Assembly (NCBI RefSeq): GCF_009389715.1 | Contig: NW_024067666.1 | Location: 475,001-539,000 of the forward strand | Length of the DNA: 64,000 nucleotides | Reading direction: 5' to 3' | Source: Phoenix dactylifera | Taxonomy: Eukaryota; Streptophyta; Magnoliopsida; Arecales; Arecaceae | Part shown: positions 61,656-64,000 of the stretch, in pieces | Layout of the letters: every line of letters starts with the position of its first letter | Position numbering within the stretch: position 1 is the first letter of the stretch | Notes under the pieces: model-generated | The model's input: the letters and a program-made list of their open reading frames with translations, nothing else | The model's database searches: none | Told to the model about the DNA's origin: nothing | Position numbers and translations under genes: made by a program

Positions 61656-62951
61656 ATGGCACGGCGAGGTGGTCGTGGAGCTTCCAACGCCTCCGGTCGC
61701 GGGGCCTCTCGCGCCTCCGGCCGGGAGGCCGCTGCGTCTCCAACACATTCTCAGCAACACTCCACCGCTCCACCTCCCATTCAGATGGTCGAAGCCGCTC
61801 AGTTCGACCAGTTAGCCCAGCAGGTTCGCACCCTCGCGGAGGCAGTGCAGAACCTGCAGGGTGTGATGTCTCGGGCGCCGCAGCGGGCCCAGGAGCCGCT
61901 GCTCCCTGAGCGCTCACCTGTCCTCCTCAACCCGCGCTCCTTCCTCTCCCATGGGGAGGAGCGCCGGCGCGAGGAAGATTCTCGAGCGCGTTCCATTCTG
62001 CCGGGACCTTCTCATCGGAGCTGCGCGGGGTACGAGAGGCGGACCCGGGCGCATTCCCAGACCCCCCAGTCCTCGAGGAACCCGCGCTCCAGGCGGTCTC
62101 CCTCCTGCCGCTCCTTGTCTCCCGCCCACCGGTCGCGCTCCCTGGACCGGCGGGTGGACGATCTCCACCGACAACTCCAGGTCCTGAAGGGCCATTCCAA
62201 AGATCCCTTCGCCGACTTGGAGATCTCCTCCCAACCGGCGCTAGCCTCGAGGATCCTGCGGACCCCGAATCCGCCGGGGTTCAAGATGCCGGCGATCGAG
62301 CCCTATGACGGGGCAGCGGACCCGCGGGATCACGTCGAGAGTTTCAGGACCCTTATGCTCCTCCACGGAGCATCAGATCCTCTCCTCTGCAAGGCTTTCC
62401 CAGCAACCCTCCGTGGCCCGGCAAGGGCGTGGTTCGCCGGCCTGGAGGCTAACTCAATCCAGTCCTTCGACCAGTTCACTCGCCTCTTCATCACTCATTT
62501 CACCGTCAGTAGCCGGCGGCGACTGGTCTCCGACTCCCTCTTTGATGTTCGGCAAAACGAGGGAGAAAGCCTGCGGGATTATCTCACCCGCTTCAACAAG
62601 GCTACGCTGGAGGTCCGGAACCTGAGCCAGGAGGTAGCTCTTTCAGCCCTGAAGCGCGGCTTCCGGAAGGGCAGACTCACCTTCTCCCTGGACAAACGCC
62701 TGCCGAGAAGCTTCCCGGAGCTGTTGTCCCGGGCGAACCAGTATGCGGACGCCGAGGAGGCGGCCGCCCACCGGAACAAGAAGGCCGCCGAGATCCCTCC
62801 AAAGCTTGGGAAGAAAAGGCGAAAAGAGGCACGCCAGAGGAGGAGCCCGACGCCCCAGCGTCGGCGCAGAAGCCCGTCGCCGGCGAGGAACCACGGCGCC
62901 CCCGCCCTCGTTCTCCGCCCCGACGTTTCAACCGGTACACCCCTCTCCTGA
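61656..62951 (+). CDS. Tat-like Gag protein
   Basis: A 431-residue frame from MARRGGRGASN. A basic, Ser/Arg-rich N-terminus is followed by a short coiled coil (FDQLAQQVRTLAEAVQNL). The retrotransposon Gag core spans about 200-370, with AWFAGLEANSIQSFDQF, ESLRDYLTRFNKATLEV and SRANQYADAEEA. The last roughly 40 residues turn into low-complexity Arg/Ser/Pro sequence. Another register opens across about 62820-62970 and leads into the zinc-motif and protease frame, so the C-terminus is displaced by a small indel near 62800-62830. It would package element RNA. Confidence 0.85.
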   Translation: MARRGGRGASNASGRGASRASGREAAASPTHSQQHSTAPPPIQMVEAAQFDQLAQQVRTLAEAVQNLQGVMSRAPQRAQEPLLPERSPVLLNPRSFLSHGEERRREEDSRARSILPGPSHRSCAGYERRTRAHSQTPQSSRNPRSRRSPSCRSLSPAHRSRSLDRRVDDLHRQLQVLKGHSKDPFADLEISSQPALASRILRTPNPPGFKMPAIEPYDGAADPRDHVESFRTLMLLHGASDPLLCKAFPATLRGPARAWFAGLEANSIQSFDQFTRLFITHFTVSSRRRLVSDSLFDVRQNEGESLRDYLTRFNKATLEVRNLSQEVALSALKRGFRKGRLTFSLDKRLPRSFPELLSRANQYADAEEAAAHRNKKAAEIPPKLGKKRRKEARQRRSPTPQRRRRSPSPARNHGAPALVLRPDVSTGTPLS

Positions 62952-62971
62952 CTCCCCGGGCCCAGATCCTT

Positions 62972-63973
62972 ATGGAGATCAAGGGGCGGGAGGACCTCCC
63001 GGCCCCGAGACAGATGCGGAAGATCCCTGGGAGGAGGCCCTCCCGGGCGTACTGTGAGTACCACCGGGACCACGGCCACGACACCGAAGACTGCTTCCAG
63101 CTTCGGGACGAGATCGAGGCTCTCATCCGCCGGGGGCGTCTCGGACGATATGTGAACGACCGACGTCCCCCCGCGGACCCGCGTCCAGCCGACCCGGCTC
63201 CTCCGGAGCCTCGGGAGCAGAATCGACCCATTGCGGGCGTGATCCACACTATCACTGGGGGCTGCTCACGGCCCGTGAGGAACGCAGGGGGCTCGGCGGA
63301 AGCGTCAGGGACGGCCATCGTAAAGAGGCAGAGGGTCGGTAATGTAATCACCTTTTCTGATGAGGATGTAAAGGGGGTTCAGACTCCCCACGATGACGCC
63401 ATGGTGATCTCCCTCACTATGGCAAACTATGATATAAGGCGTGTTCTTGTTGATAGTGGAAGCTCAGCTGATATTTTGTTTTACGAGGCCTTCCAAAAAA
63501 TGAGCTTGACCAGACAATTGTTGCACAAAACATCCACCCCCCTCATCGGATTCACTGGTGACGCTGTCCCGGCCGAAGGAGTCGTTGAGCTGCCTGTGAC
63601 TGCGGGCGTTGCACCCGCAGAAGCCACGGTGCGACTCGGGTTCTTGGTCGTCCGTGTTCCCTCGGCCTACAACGCTATCCTCGGACGACCTGGACTGAAC
63701 GCCCTTCGTGCGGTGGTCTCTACGTACCACTTGCTCATGCGGTTCCCCACGGCGACTGGGATCGGAGAGGTCCGAGGTGACCAACCGACCGCACGGCAAT
63801 GTTTCCTAGCGACTCTCAAAGGGAAGGAGCCCGTGGAAGCCCTAAGCGTCGTTCTCCTTAATTGCATTCTTTGTGCAGGACACTCCGGGCGGCATGTATC
63901 CCTCGGTCCACGTATCTCCGCTCTCGCCCAGGCCGCATCCGCCTCGAAGAACGCGCGTATCGCGGCCGCTTAA
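62972..63973 (+). pseudogene. Tat-like zinc motif and aspartic protease, frame-shifted and truncated
   Basis: A 333-residue frame with the Gag C-terminal zinc-type motif CEYHRDHGHDTEDC (28-41) and the retroviral protease active site VDSGSSADILF (160-170). AYNAILGRPGLNALRAVVS follows, a hallmark of the protease C-terminal half. The frame is open well upstream of the Met at 62972, so that Met is not a true start; it is the continuation of gag in another register. After ATLKGKEPVEALSV the sequence no longer resembles the family and stops at TAA (63971-63973), suggesting a further indel or deletion before RT. Confidence 0.75.
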
Positions 63974-64000
63974 CTGACACTCCTTGCAAGCAGCAACTGG

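Larger units (their letters stand above)
60835..64000 (+). mobile_element. Ty3/gypsy Tat-like LTR retrotransposon (5' part)
   Basis: The element starts with a 780-bp LTR, followed by a primer-binding-like site, gag and protease, and runs off the window. The gag architecture (PRDHVESFRTLMLLHG, LRGPARAWFAGL), the C-x2-H...GH-x4-C motif and the VDSGSSADILF protease are typical of the Tat branch. It is GC-rich and stands out sharply from the AT-rich intron. It is antisense to the helicase gene. The left target duplication would be CCTC(T)-like, but the right end is not visible. Confidence 0.85.

Noticed and set aside
63845-63885. 3' splice-site-like TTCTTTGTGCAG inside the Tat protease frame
   Set aside because: No matching donor or downstream exon could be shown; more likely damaged element sequence.
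1-64000. CRISPR arrays, rRNA and tRNA genes
   Set aside because: None seen by eye on either strand. A tRNA scan would be decisive, as short tRNA genes can be missed.

Overview
The window is plant nuclear DNA: spliced genes with long AT-rich introns, plant-type LTR retrotransposons, a SINE, hAT-type MITEs and plant-specific gene families. Gene style (one GC-rich single-exon gene among AT-rich multi-exon genes) and repeat content suggest a monocot, perhaps a palm. That is an inference, not something the sequence proves. No CRISPR array, operon or bacterial feature was found.

Layout. 110-7910: a nearly complete Ty3/gypsy chromovirus on the minus strand, with 350-bp LTRs and a TATAG target duplication. 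It lies upstream of, and antisense to, the last four exons of a RAB5/RABF2 small GTPase (plus strand, 8771-14235). 18284-19696: intact intronless secreted aspartyl protease (minus). 21138-21458: SINE with a 14-bp target duplication. 23672-27575: eight coding exons of a TLC-domain membrane protein (minus), with a likely 5'UTR exon near 30.6 kb. 33545-34080: degraded LINE 3' end. 39008-44227: complete four-exon NPR3/NPR4-like salicylic-acid co-receptor gene (minus). 46682-47293: intronless P-loop kinase-like gene (minus). 49151-60387: nine exons of a DExH-box RNA helicase with ankyrin repeats (DExH6/NIH type, minus), whose 5' end lies beyond a second large LTR element. 60835-64000: 5' part of a Tat-like Ty3/gypsy element (plus), antisense to the helicase.

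The genes are independent loci, not a pathway. Joining all exons at the splice sites found gives open frames whose lengths sum to whole codons: RAB 106 residues visible, TLC 266, NPR 585, helicase 993 visible.

The most informative signals are in the repeats and splicing. Two hAT MITEs each sit in one copy of a local duplication, so the other copy preserves the pre-insertion site. A 1.2-kb segment is tandemly duplicated inside a helicase intron. Two of 21 complete introns use GC-AG splice sites. Both large LTR elements are antisense to their host gene. I found no convincing new multi-gene system.
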